A DNA stretch of 6,077 nucleotides, from the NCBI GenBank assembly GCA_018710795.1, contig DVJH01000116.1, forward strand, positions 1 to 6,077, written 5' to 3'. Shown in pieces: positions 1 through 5,747 of the stretch (positions are counted from its first letter, which is position 1; each line of letters begins with the position of its first letter). Position numbers and translations under genes: made by a program. The stretch is from Candidatus Galligastranaerophilus gallistercoris. Lineage in GTDB: Bacteria > Cyanobacteriota > Vampirovibrionia > Gastranaerophilales > Gastranaerophilaceae. The notes beneath the pieces were generated by a model that was given only the letters and a program-made list of their open reading frames with translations, searched no databases and was not told where the DNA came from.

Positions 1-751
1 CATACACCCCGTATTTTTTTATAATATCAACTATATCCTTATATACGGGAAAAATCTGCATGGCAGTCTCTGACACATCATGAGAAACAGAAGCGTTTCT
101 TACCCTGTAATAGTATAAAATGTCTGGAAGATAAGAAAAAGCTTTCGATTTAAGATAAGCTTCCAAAACAACAAGAACATCTTCCGCAAAAAGATAATTT
201 TTAAACCTTAAATTATAAAAAAGCTCTCTTTTATATAATTTCTTCCATGGGGTTTTAAAACTAAAACCCTGATTAAATAAATTCGGAATAATTTTATCGC
301 GGGAAACCCTCATAAAATCACCCGTTTTAATACATTTTTTAAGTTTTCTGATTTCATTTCTGTTTTTATATATTGAAGTTGCTTCATAATAACTACAGTA
401 TGAACATTCCGTTATATCGGCATTTGTTTTAATTGCGCTAGCGTATAAAATTTCCAAAAATTTTTTATCAACCCAATCATCCGCATCAACAAAAGTGATA
501 TAATCACCGGAAGCAATATCAAGCCCTTTATTTCTGGCAGGGCCGGGGCCAGAATTTTCAATATTAATTATTTTTATTTTATCGCATTTATCGGCGTAAC
601 TATTGAGTATATCTAAAGACGAATCATTCGACCCGTCATTAACACATATAATCTCAAAATCAGTAAATGTCTGACCGATTAGAGAATCGAGACATTGACC
701 GAGATATTTTTCCGCATTATATACGGGTATAATCACCGAAATTTTTGACAT
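1..751 (-). CDS. Family 2 glycosyltransferase, N-terminal 250 residues (C-terminus outside window)
   Basis: Transfers a sugar from a nucleotide-sugar donor, most likely in cytoplasmic synthesis of surface polysaccharide or glycolipid; donor and acceptor cannot be read from the sequence. The protein begins MSKISVIIPVYNAEKYL, the standard opening of the GT-A fold. The donor-site acidic stretch NDGSND follows at residues 38-43 and the metal-binding DxD motif, as DADDW, at 89-93. Later come the usual WKKLYKREL block near 169, the AED triplet at 189-191 where the family has its catalytic acid, and a YYYRVRNASVS segment. All are in order and intact, and the frame is open for 250 codons to the window edge. 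The ATG is preceded by AAGG 11 bases upstream, a weak ribosome site. The family assignment is firm; the role in polysaccharide synthesis is inferred from the family. Confidence 0.93.
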   Translation of the reverse strand, partial: MSKISVIIPVYNAEKYLGQCLDSLIGQTFTDFEIICVNDGSNDSSLDILNSYADKCDKIKIINIENSGPGPARNKGLDIASGDYITFVDADDWVDKKFLEILYASAIKTNADITECSYCSYYEATSIYKNRNEIRKLKKCIKTGDFMRVSRDKIIPNLFNQGFSFKTPWKKLYKRELFYNLRFKNYLFAEDVLVVLEAYLKSKAFSYLPDILYYYRVRNASVSHDVSETAMQIFPVYKDIVDIIKKYGVY

Positions 752-774
752 AAATATTTCTGCCTTTTTATTAT
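745..774 (+). promoter_or_regulatory. Candidate promoter for the LemA-family gene
   Basis: A perfect TTGACA (745-750) is followed after 18 bases by TATTAT (769-774), the best sigma-70-type pair on the plus strand upstream of the gene at 895. It would give a leader of about 114 AT-rich bases with no obvious hairpin. It overlaps the start codon of the divergent glycosyltransferase. A lone TATAAT at 826-831 without a -35 box is an alternative. Confidence 0.35.
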
Positions 775-776
775 CG

Positions 777-805
777 TATATATAATAACAAAAAAAATAA
801 AACAA
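777..805 (-). promoter_or_regulatory. Candidate promoter of the glycosyltransferase gene
   Basis: On the minus strand, TTGTTT (800-805) lies 17 bases from TATATA (777-782). This would start transcription near 770, leaving a leader of about 19 bases that still contains the weak AAGG ribosome site. The match is modest and the region is so AT-rich that chance matches are expected. Confidence 0.25.
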
Positions 806-894
806 GAAGCCCTGAAAATAAGCATTATAATTTAAATAAATGATGTAATTTTAAAATATAAAGTTAAGCTAATAATATAAACTAAGGAGATATT

Positions 895-1479
895 ATGAAT
901 TTACAGTTGCAAATCGGGCTTGGCGTCGTAATCGGGCTTATAATAGGCTTTTTTATGATACTTAACACGATAAATACAAAAGAAAAAAGACTTATAGACG
1001 CATACAATAAATTAAACGAAACCTTAAACATAAGATATTTTAAATTAAAAAGCGTATTAAATAATTTAAAATTATATATGAGCGAATTTCAAAGAGAAAT
1101 TGCGGATTTAGAAAGACTTTGCGACGAATCAACAGACATAACGGGTTCAATCGACAATGCATATCAAAAACTGGAACTTGAAAACACGATAAATTACAAG
1201 CTTGAAGAAATAAAAACAAATATGGCAAACTACCCTGCAATCGGGCTTGATGAAAATATGAATAACAGCATAATTGCAATAGCCGAAAGCGAAGTTTATG
1301 TCGGAAATGCAATAACGGTTTATAACACCTTAAATCTTGAATATAAAGTATTTATTGAAACATTCCCTATATCACTTGTTGCAAACATTGTTAATAAAAG
1401 AAAAGATTATGCGCCTTTCAGCGTAACTCAGGTTGAAGAATTTGACGACAGCTATATTGACGAAGATGAGCTTCCTTAA
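895..1479 (+). CDS. LemA-family membrane-anchored protein (divergent)
   Basis: LemA-family proteins have one N-terminal membrane helix and a helical-bundle domain; their biochemical function is not established. Here residues 7-26 form a single hydrophobic segment, followed by a charged, helix-forming region with heptad-like leucines at about 30-110. Family landmarks can be seen: an ANYPAIGLDEN segment at 111-121 (the family's AYP.L..N), a helix with an ESE..VG...YN pattern at about 131-144, and the conserved ETFP.SLVANI block at 155-165. The usual N-terminal motif (RRxDLIPNLVE) is replaced by IRYFKLKSVLNNL, so this is a divergent member. The tail after 178 is strongly acidic. The length of 194 residues is typical. 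AAGGAG at 884-889 is a strong ribosome site 5 bases before the ATG. It appears monocistronic and converges on gatD. LemA assignment is likely, from the C-terminal motifs and topology. Confidence 0.78.
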   Translation: MNLQLQIGLGVVIGLIIGFFMILNTINTKEKRLIDAYNKLNETLNIRYFKLKSVLNNLKLYMSEFQREIADLERLCDESTDITGSIDNAYQKLELENTINYKLEEIKTNMANYPAIGLDENMNNSIIAIAESEVYVGNAITVYNTLNLEYKVFIETFPISLVANIVNKRKDYAPFSVTQVEEFDDSYIDEDELP

Positions 1480-1486
1480 TTAATTA
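1477..1486. repeat. 10-base palindrome formed by two convergent stop codons
   Basis: TAATTAATTA reads the same on both strands. Its left end is the TAA of the LemA-family gene and its right end, on the minus strand, is the TAA of gatD. Only four bases separate the two coding regions, and no GC-rich hairpin with a T-run is seen on either side. Confidence 0.9.
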
Positions 1487-2227
1487 CTTTCCCGCAATTT
1501 TAATGCAGGCATCGTGGGTTTTTTCTTCAATAAAATCGTTTAATTCGGCAAGCGGAATTTCGCATTTATATTTTCTCTTTAATGCAAGCGAAATTAAATA
1601 GTCGCAAAATATCGGGTTTTTGGGCAATACGGGTCCGTGGAGATATGTTCCGAAAACATTTTTGTATCTTGCCCCTTCCGATTTATCTTTTCCGTTGTTA
1701 CCGTAACCTTTTATAACTTTTAAAAGCGGTTTGGTATCTCCCGATAAATATGTAAGCCCGCTATGATTTTCAAACCCGACAACGGTATTATCTTTAATAT
1801 ATGAACATTTACCGAAAATATTGCCGATTAATCTTTTTTTGCCCGCAACCGTATATGAATCAAGAAGCGAAATGCCTTCAAGTTTTTTATCGTCCATAGG
1901 CTGATAATAATGCCCGAGAAGCTGATACCCGCCGCAAACGGCAAGCATAACGGCATCTGATTCTGCGGCTTTTTTTAAGCGCTCTTTATTTTTCAATAAT
2001 TCTTCGCTTGCCATTTTTTGTTCCTGGTCCTGTCCGCCGCCGATAAAATAAAAATCAAATTCATCAGGGTTTATTCTGTGCCCTGCTTTGATTTCAACAA
2101 CATTAACGTCAATCCCTCTCCATAAACATCTGTTTTTAAACGTTAAAATATTCCCGAAATCACCGTATATATTTAATAAATCGGGATAAAGATGAGCAAT
2201 GTTTAAGCTGAAATCTATCTGATTCAA
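1484..2227 (-). CDS. gatD: Lipid II isoglutaminyl synthase, glutaminase subunit GatD
   Basis: GatD hydrolyses glutamine and passes ammonia to MurT, which amidates the alpha-carboxyl of D-Glu in the lipid II stem peptide at the cytoplasmic membrane. The 247-residue protein is a class I glutamine amidotransferase of the CobB/CobQ type. The GatD-specific N-terminus LYPDLLNIYGDFGNI is at 13-27 and the oxyanion-side FIGGGQDQEQ at 61-70. The nucleophile elbow AVCGGYQ has Cys98, and the catalytic His197 is in GTYLHGPVLPKN. The blocks GFENHSGLTY (151-160) and GYGNNGKDKSEG (174-185) match S. aureus GatD closely as I recall it, and Arg132 sits where that protein has its substrate-placing arginine. The start is TTG; no ATG occurs in frame before residue 73, inside the fold. 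It lies 10 bases after proS and is probably cotranscribed with it. Its usual partner murT is not in the window. Cobyric acid synthase is less likely because the protein has only the amidase domain. Confidence 0.93.
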   Translation of the reverse strand: MNQIDFSLNIAHLYPDLLNIYGDFGNILTFKNRCLWRGIDVNVVEIKAGHRINPDEFDFYFIGGGQDQEQKMASEELLKNKERLKKAAESDAVMLAVCGGYQLLGHYYQPMDDKKLEGISLLDSYTVAGKKRLIGNIFGKCSYIKDNTVVGFENHSGLTYLSGDTKPLLKVIKGYGNNGKDKSEGARYKNVFGTYLHGPVLPKNPIFCDYLISLALKRKYKCEIPLAELNDFIEEKTHDACIKIAGK

Positions 2228-2233
2228 AATTTA

Positions 2234-2239
2234 TTCCTT
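2234..2239 (-). promoter_or_regulatory. Ribosome site fixing the TTG start of gatD
   Basis: AAGGAA on the minus strand overlaps the TAA stop of proS (2238-2240) and lies 6 bases before the TTG at 2225-2227. Good spacing, no competing ATG and the conserved GatD N-terminus just downstream together support TTG. The overlap with the upstream stop suggests translational coupling. Confidence 0.8.
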
Positions 2240-3941
2240 ACAGTTTTGAAACTTCATCAACAACTTTTTGAACGGCATCATCGGGTGTTAGGGTTAAAAC
2301 TTCGCCCGTGCTTCTGATTTTAAATTCGACAAGTCCGTCGTTTACCGTTTTGCCTGCGGTAATTCTGAAAGGAAAACCGATTAAATCCGCATCTTTAAAT
2401 TTAACGCCGGCTCTGTCTTCCCTGTCATCCAAAACAACTTCGACGCCTTTTTCAAGAAGTTTATTATACACATCATACGCAACTTTTTTTTGCGCCTCGT
2501 CTTGGATATTTACGGGAACCACAACACAATGATACGGAGCAATCGCCAAAGGCCAGATAATACCGAAATCATCATGGTGTTTTTCGATTGCGGCAGCTGC
2601 CGTTCTTGTAATTCCTATACCGTAACAGCCCATAATATAGGGTTTGTTTTGTCCGTTTTCATCGGTATAATAAGCTTCCATAGGTTCAGAATATTTTGTT
2701 CCCAATTGGAATATGTTTCCTACTTCTATTCCTCTCGTAACGGAAAGCGGTTTAGAGCAAACGGGGCATAATTCGCCTTCTTTTACAAGTGAAATATCAA
2801 CAAATTCAATATTTTTATCAAAATTAACACCCGTTATATGATAATCTTTTTTATTTGCGCCGATTACAAAATTTTTCATACCTTCTGCCGACTTATCAAA
2901 TAATATTTTTATTTTGCCTTCAAGCCCGAGATAAGACATAAACCCCGGCATAAGACCCGTAAATTCAAAAACTTCATCATCGGTTGCTTTTCTTATCTCC
3001 TGCCCTGAAAGTGCATTTAAAAGCTTTGTTTCTTCAACCTCTTTATCGCCCCTTATCATAACAAGCACGGGTTTTGAATCTACGATATACATAACCGATT
3101 TTAAAATATTATTTTCATTTATATTTAAAAATTCAGCCAGATCCTTAATTGTTTTTACGTCGGGCGTGTGAACTTCCGTCATTTTGTCAAACGGAGCAAT
3201 TGTTTCCTTATCGGGCAAAATTGAATATGCATGATTTGAATTTGCGCTGTAATCACAGCAATTGCAATAAAATACATCATCTTCGCCCGTTTGCGTTTTG
3301 GTCAGAACCATAAATTCATGGCTCACTTTACCGCCGATTGCGCCCGAATCGGATTGCACCATTTTTGTTTCAAGCCCGCATCTTTCAAAAATTCTTTTAT
3401 AAGCTCTTGCCATATTTTCATATTCTTCTTCAAGGCTCTTTTGAGAAGTATGAAAACTGTATCCGTCTTTCATTATAAATTCTCTGCCCCTTAAAAGACC
3501 GAACCTCGGGCGGATTTCATCTCTGAATTTTAATTGAAACTGATATAAATTAACGGGTAATTGCCTGTAGGATGTAAGTATGCCGTCTGCAATAAAGGTA
3601 ATTATTTCTTCATGCGTGGGCCCCAAACAAAGTTCGACATCATGCCTGTCTTTCATTCTTAAAAGTTCTTTTCCGTATGCGCCCCACCTGCCCGATTTTT
3701 GCCAGAGCTCCGCAGGCTGGACAAAAGGCATTAACAATTCCTGAGCACCCGCTTTATTTAATTCTTCTCTGGTTATTTGTTCAACCTTTTTTAAAACCCT
3801 CTGCATTAAAGGAAGATATGAATATATTCCGTTTGCGATTTTTTTAATGTATCCTGCTCTCACTAAAAGTTTATGGCTCATGGCATCGGCATCCTGAGGA
3901 AAATCCCTTAAGGTCTGCACAAATAATTTACTCATCTTCAT
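2238..3941 (-). CDS. proS: Prolyl-tRNA synthetase, bacterial type with editing insert
   Basis: Class II aminoacyl-tRNA synthetase that charges tRNA-Pro in the cytoplasm. The 567-residue length matches the E. coli-type enzyme (572). The catalytic core carries the proline-site GPTHEE at 107-112 (Thr109, Glu111), motif 2 FRDEIRPRFG at 139-148 and motif 3 GCYGIGITR at 438-446. The editing insert lies between motifs 2 and 3, roughly 224-400. It includes Lys281, which aligns with the conserved editing-domain lysine, and GVNFDKN at 371-377. The insert is bracketed by Cys226xxCys229 and Cys392xxCys395, suggesting a bound metal. The anticodon-binding domain runs from about 468 to the end. The ATG is followed two codons later by a second ATG; an in-frame stop at 3951-3953 rules out a longer form. 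The best ribosome site, AAAGAGG (3959-3965), is unusually far away at 17 bases. gatD follows in the same transcript; the gene upstream is cut off by a terminator. Confidence 0.98.
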   Translation of the reverse strand: MKMSKLFVQTLRDFPQDADAMSHKLLVRAGYIKKIANGIYSYLPLMQRVLKKVEQITREELNKAGAQELLMPFVQPAELWQKSGRWGAYGKELLRMKDRHDVELCLGPTHEEIITFIADGILTSYRQLPVNLYQFQLKFRDEIRPRFGLLRGREFIMKDGYSFHTSQKSLEEEYENMARAYKRIFERCGLETKMVQSDSGAIGGKVSHEFMVLTKTQTGEDDVFYCNCCDYSANSNHAYSILPDKETIAPFDKMTEVHTPDVKTIKDLAEFLNINENNILKSVMYIVDSKPVLVMIRGDKEVEETKLLNALSGQEIRKATDDEVFEFTGLMPGFMSYLGLEGKIKILFDKSAEGMKNFVIGANKKDYHITGVNFDKNIEFVDISLVKEGELCPVCSKPLSVTRGIEVGNIFQLGTKYSEPMEAYYTDENGQNKPYIMGCYGIGITRTAAAAIEKHHDDFGIIWPLAIAPYHCVVVPVNIQDEAQKKVAYDVYNKLLEKGVEVVLDDREDRAGVKFKDADLIGFPFRITAGKTVNDGLVEFKIRSTGEVLTLTPDDAVQKVVDEVSKL

Positions 3942-3946
3942 AAAGT

Positions 3947-3958
3947 TTGTTTAAACAA
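3947..3958. repeat. 12-base palindrome in the proS leader
   Basis: TTGTTTAAACAA is a perfect palindrome lying exactly between the AAAGAGG ribosome site and the proS start. It could be an operator. In RNA it could fold into a 4-base-pair stem with a TTAA loop that draws the ribosome site closer to the ATG. Both readings are inference. Confidence 0.6.
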
Positions 3959-3983
3959 CCTCTTTTAACATACTTACGAAAAA

Positions 3984-4012
3984 ATTATACAAAACAAAAA
4001 CAAAGTGCGCAA
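3984..4012 (-). promoter_or_regulatory. Candidate promoter of proS-gatD
   Basis: A perfect TATAAT (3984-3989) on the minus strand lies 17 bases from TTGCGC (4007-4012). Transcription would start near 3977 with a leader of about 36 bases, too short for a T-box. The -35 box falls inside the stem of the terminator of the preceding gene. Confidence 0.5.
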
Positions 4013-4031
4013 TTTATTATTAATTGCGCAC
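3991..4031 (-). terminator. Intrinsic terminator of the secreted-protein gene
   Basis: Perfect 10-base arms GTGCGCAATT (4005-4014) and AATTGCGCAC (4022-4031) enclose a 7-base loop. On the minus strand the stem is followed by TTTGTTTTTGTTTT (4004-3991), a T-rich tail. On the plus strand the stem is followed by an A-rich run, so the terminator acts leftward. It lies 26 bases past the stop codon at 4058. Confidence 0.9.
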
Positions 4032-4057
4032 AAAATGAAAATTAATTTGCCACTACA

Positions 4058-4579
4058 CTATAAATCTTCTACGGTGCCTTCTTCAAATATCAAACCGTCA
4101 TCATAATCGGGCCCTGCGGGGGTATTTTCGTCAACGGCAGGTTCAACCCCTCCGCTTCCTTTAATGGTTTTTCCCGCAACTTCAAGGCGTTTAACGTCTT
4201 TTTCAAGAAGTCTGTTATATTTATCGTTGGGAGTTGACCCTTCAAAATAACTCGGAGAAACTTCAAACCATGTGTTATTATAATAAATTTCTCTCATGCC
4301 GAATATTTCTTCATCCTGAGAGGGGTCAAAATATCTTTTTGCAACCTGATACCATTTTACCAAAGGATTTTTTGAATAAAACTGCCTTGAATAAAAAGGC
4401 ACGTAATCCTTTTCAACCCCCTGGGTTCTCATTCTGGCGGTATCAATTATTTTTAATGCCTCCTGCGAATACCCTATCCCCTGCAATGATGCATTATCGC
4501 TGGTCGTATATTCTTCGATATATGCAAAACTCATGGGACAAACAAAAAGTAACGTCAGAAGCAAAGCCGTTTTTTTCAT
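4058..4579 (-). CDS. Secreted protein of unknown function with signal peptide
   Basis: I do not recognise this 173-residue protein. Residues 1-19 form a classical Sec signal peptide: the basic start MKK, a hydrophobic core TALLLTLLFVCPM, and SFA before a likely signal peptidase I cut after Ala19. Cys14 is not in a lipobox, so a lipoprotein is unlikely. The mature part is rich in Tyr, Phe and Trp (VPFYSRQFYSKNPLVKWYQVAKRYF at about 60-84 and EIYYNNTWFEVSPSYFEG at 97-114), followed by a charged helix at about 118-140. A low-complexity, strongly acidic tail from 141 onward has many Asp, Glu, Gly and Pro and ends EEGTVEDL. No cysteines remain after the signal, and no further membrane segment is seen. 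AAGGA (4588-4592) lies 8 bases before the ATG. The gene has its own candidate promoter and a strong terminator, so it looks like a real single-gene unit. It is presumably periplasmic or extracellular. Confidence 0.85.
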   Translation of the reverse strand: MKKTALLLTLLFVCPMSFAYIEEYTTSDNASLQGIGYSQEALKIIDTARMRTQGVEKDYVPFYSRQFYSKNPLVKWYQVAKRYFDPSQDEEIFGMREIYYNNTWFEVSPSYFEGSTPNDKYNRLLEKDVKRLEVAGKTIKGSGGVEPAVDENTPAGPDYDDGLIFEEGTVEDL

Positions 4580-4611
4580 AAAATAGGTCCTTTTAATTAT
4601 ACATTAATATT

Positions 4612-4640
4612 ATTATATATGTACTTTTGATTTAAACCAA
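4612..4640 (-). promoter_or_regulatory. Candidate promoter of the secreted-protein gene
   Basis: TTGGTT (4635-4640) and a perfect TATAAT (4612-4617) on the minus strand are 17 bases apart. The start would be near 4605, leaving a leader of about 25 bases that contains the AAGGA site. A second TATAAT at 4596-4601 has no -35 partner. No terminator is seen for ispG in this 77-base gap, so readthrough is also possible. Confidence 0.45.
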
Positions 4641-4656
4641 CTATATGAAGTAATTT

Positions 4657-5703
4657 TTAGCTGATATCCGAATAAATTATTTTTTCAAACTCGTCAAGGA
4701 GTTCATTTTCTTTAACTTTTTTAATAAGTACGCCTTTTTTAAAAATATATCCTTCGCCGATGGCGCCCGCTATACCGTAATCCGCCTCTTTTGCTTCATT
4801 GGGGCCGTTTACGGGGCAGCCCATCGTGGCAATTGTTATCGGTTTGTTAAGATGACAAAACCTTTCTTCAACCTTATGCGCAAGCTCGATTAAATTAATT
4901 TTACATCTGCCGCAGGTGGGGCATGAAACAAAATTTACGCCTTTTTGTCTTAAATTAAGCGCTCTTAAAATGTCAAACCCTGCCTTAACTTCTTCAACGG
5001 GGTTTTCCGTTAAAGAAACCCTTATGGTGTCTCCTATTCCTTCGGATAAAAGAGCTCCAATCCCTATTGAAGATTTTATTATTCCCTGTCTTAAGGTGCC
5101 CGCTTCAGTAACTCCAAGGTGCAAAGGGTAGGGGATTAACCGATAAATTTTTCTGTAAGCTTCAATCATGGTCATAACATCAGAAGATTTCAGGGAAACT
5201 TTAATTAAGTTAAAATCGTTATCTTCCAATATTTTTATATGGTTTAATGCGCTTTTTACCATTTTATCCGCAAGGGAGGTATTTTTATCTTCATATAAAT
5301 ATTTTTCAAGCGATCCGCCGTTAATTCCTATTCTAATCGGCACATTATTTTTCTTTGCTTTTTTTACGACCTCTTCCGTAAATTCTTTTTTTCCGATATT
5401 ACCGGGGTTTAACCTGAGCGCGTCAATCCCTGAATCAATCGCAATAAGAGCGAGTCTGTAATCAAAATGGATATCTGCAACAAGCGGAATATCCGTTTTT
5501 AATTTAATTTCTTTCAGGGCCTGTGCGCATTTTTTATTTAAAACCGCAAGTCTTACTATTTCGCAGCCTGCATTTTTTAATTCGTTTATTTGTTTAACCG
5601 TTTTATCGACATCATCCGTAGGTGTTGTTGTCATTGATTGAACACTTATGGGCGCGCCGCCACCAATTTTTACATCACCGATTTTAATTTGAATTTTATC
5701 CAT
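4657..5703 (-). CDS. ispG: 4-hydroxy-3-methylbut-2-enyl diphosphate synthase (IspG/GcpE)
   Basis: IspG is the penultimate enzyme of the MEP pathway. It converts methylerythritol cyclodiphosphate to HMBPP using a [4Fe-4S] cluster, in the cytoplasm. The 348 residues have the two-domain bacterial layout. The TIM barrel begins with IGGGAPISVQSMTTT (13-27), then has DIHFDYRLA at 77-85, LRLNPGNIG at 97-104 and HLGVTEAG at 195-202. The C-terminal cluster domain has Cys261, Cys264 (CPTC) and Cys296 (GCPVNGP), with Glu303 in the position of the known fourth ligand. The motif reads VNGPNEA where VNGPGEA is usual. The frame stays open to 5799, but the extra 32 residues are unlike any IspG and overlap the divergent gene. 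The ATG at 5701-5703 gives the conserved N-terminus, and I chose it. The ribosome site GAGG (5719-5722) is distant, at 15 bases. Confidence 0.97.
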   Translation of the reverse strand: MDKIQIKIGDVKIGGGAPISVQSMTTTPTDDVDKTVKQINELKNAGCEIVRLAVLNKKCAQALKEIKLKTDIPLVADIHFDYRLALIAIDSGIDALRLNPGNIGKKEFTEEVVKKAKKNNVPIRIGINGGSLEKYLYEDKNTSLADKMVKSALNHIKILEDNDFNLIKVSLKSSDVMTMIEAYRKIYRLIPYPLHLGVTEAGTLRQGIIKSSIGIGALLSEGIGDTIRVSLTENPVEEVKAGFDILRALNLRQKGVNFVSCPTCGRCKINLIELAHKVEERFCHLNKPITIATMGCPVNGPNEAKEADYGIAGAIGEGYIFKKGVLIKKVKENELLDEFEKIIYSDIS

Positions 5704-5711
5704 AATAAAAA

Positions 5712-5740
5712 TTGCAAACCTCAAATTTATGTAATATGAT
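5712..5740 (+). promoter_or_regulatory. Candidate promoter of the metallophosphoesterase gene
   Basis: TTGCAA (5712-5717) and TATGAT (5735-5740) are 17 bases apart. The A of the start codon is the seventh base after the -10 box, so the expected transcription start coincides with the ATG. Confidence 0.5.
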
Positions 5741-5747
5741 TGTAGCA
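5739..5747 (-). promoter_or_regulatory. Candidate extended -10 promoter of ispG
   Basis: TGCTACAAT on the minus strand is an extended -10 element (TG plus one base, then TACAAT). No -35 box is seen upstream. It would start transcription near 5732, leaving a leader of about 29 bases that holds the GAGG ribosome site. Confidence 0.4.

Noticed and set aside
1040..1312. Minus-strand open frame inside the LemA-family gene
   Set aside because: Antisense to a gene with a strong ribosome site and family motifs; no supporting signal of its own.
2308..2771. Two plus-strand open frames inside proS
   Set aside because: They are antisense to highly conserved ProS motifs and encode serine/threonine- or phenylalanine-rich sequences typical of reverse-strand reading.
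3951..3971. Six-codon open frame (MLKEVV) in the proS leader
   Set aside because: It has no convincing ribosome site and no proline codons, so it does not look like an attenuator peptide. Frames this short are expected by chance.
3942..4057. T-box or other riboswitch upstream of proS
   Set aside because: The predicted leader is only about 36 bases and shows no T-box specifier stem or antiterminator. The only strong hairpin is the terminator of the preceding gene.
4234..4581. Plus-strand open frame of 115 codons opposite the secreted-protein gene
   Set aside because: It is antisense to a gene with a signal peptide, ribosome site and terminator. Its product has no recognisable motifs.
4602..4625. 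AT-rich imperfect inverted repeat (TACAT...ATGTA) as a terminator of ispG
   Set aside because: The stem is about 5 AT-rich pairs with a large loop and no proper T-run, too weak to be an intrinsic terminator.
5168..5461. Plus-strand open frame of 97 codons inside ispG
   Set aside because: Shadow of ispG on the other strand; composition is low in charged residues and no ribosome site was noticed.
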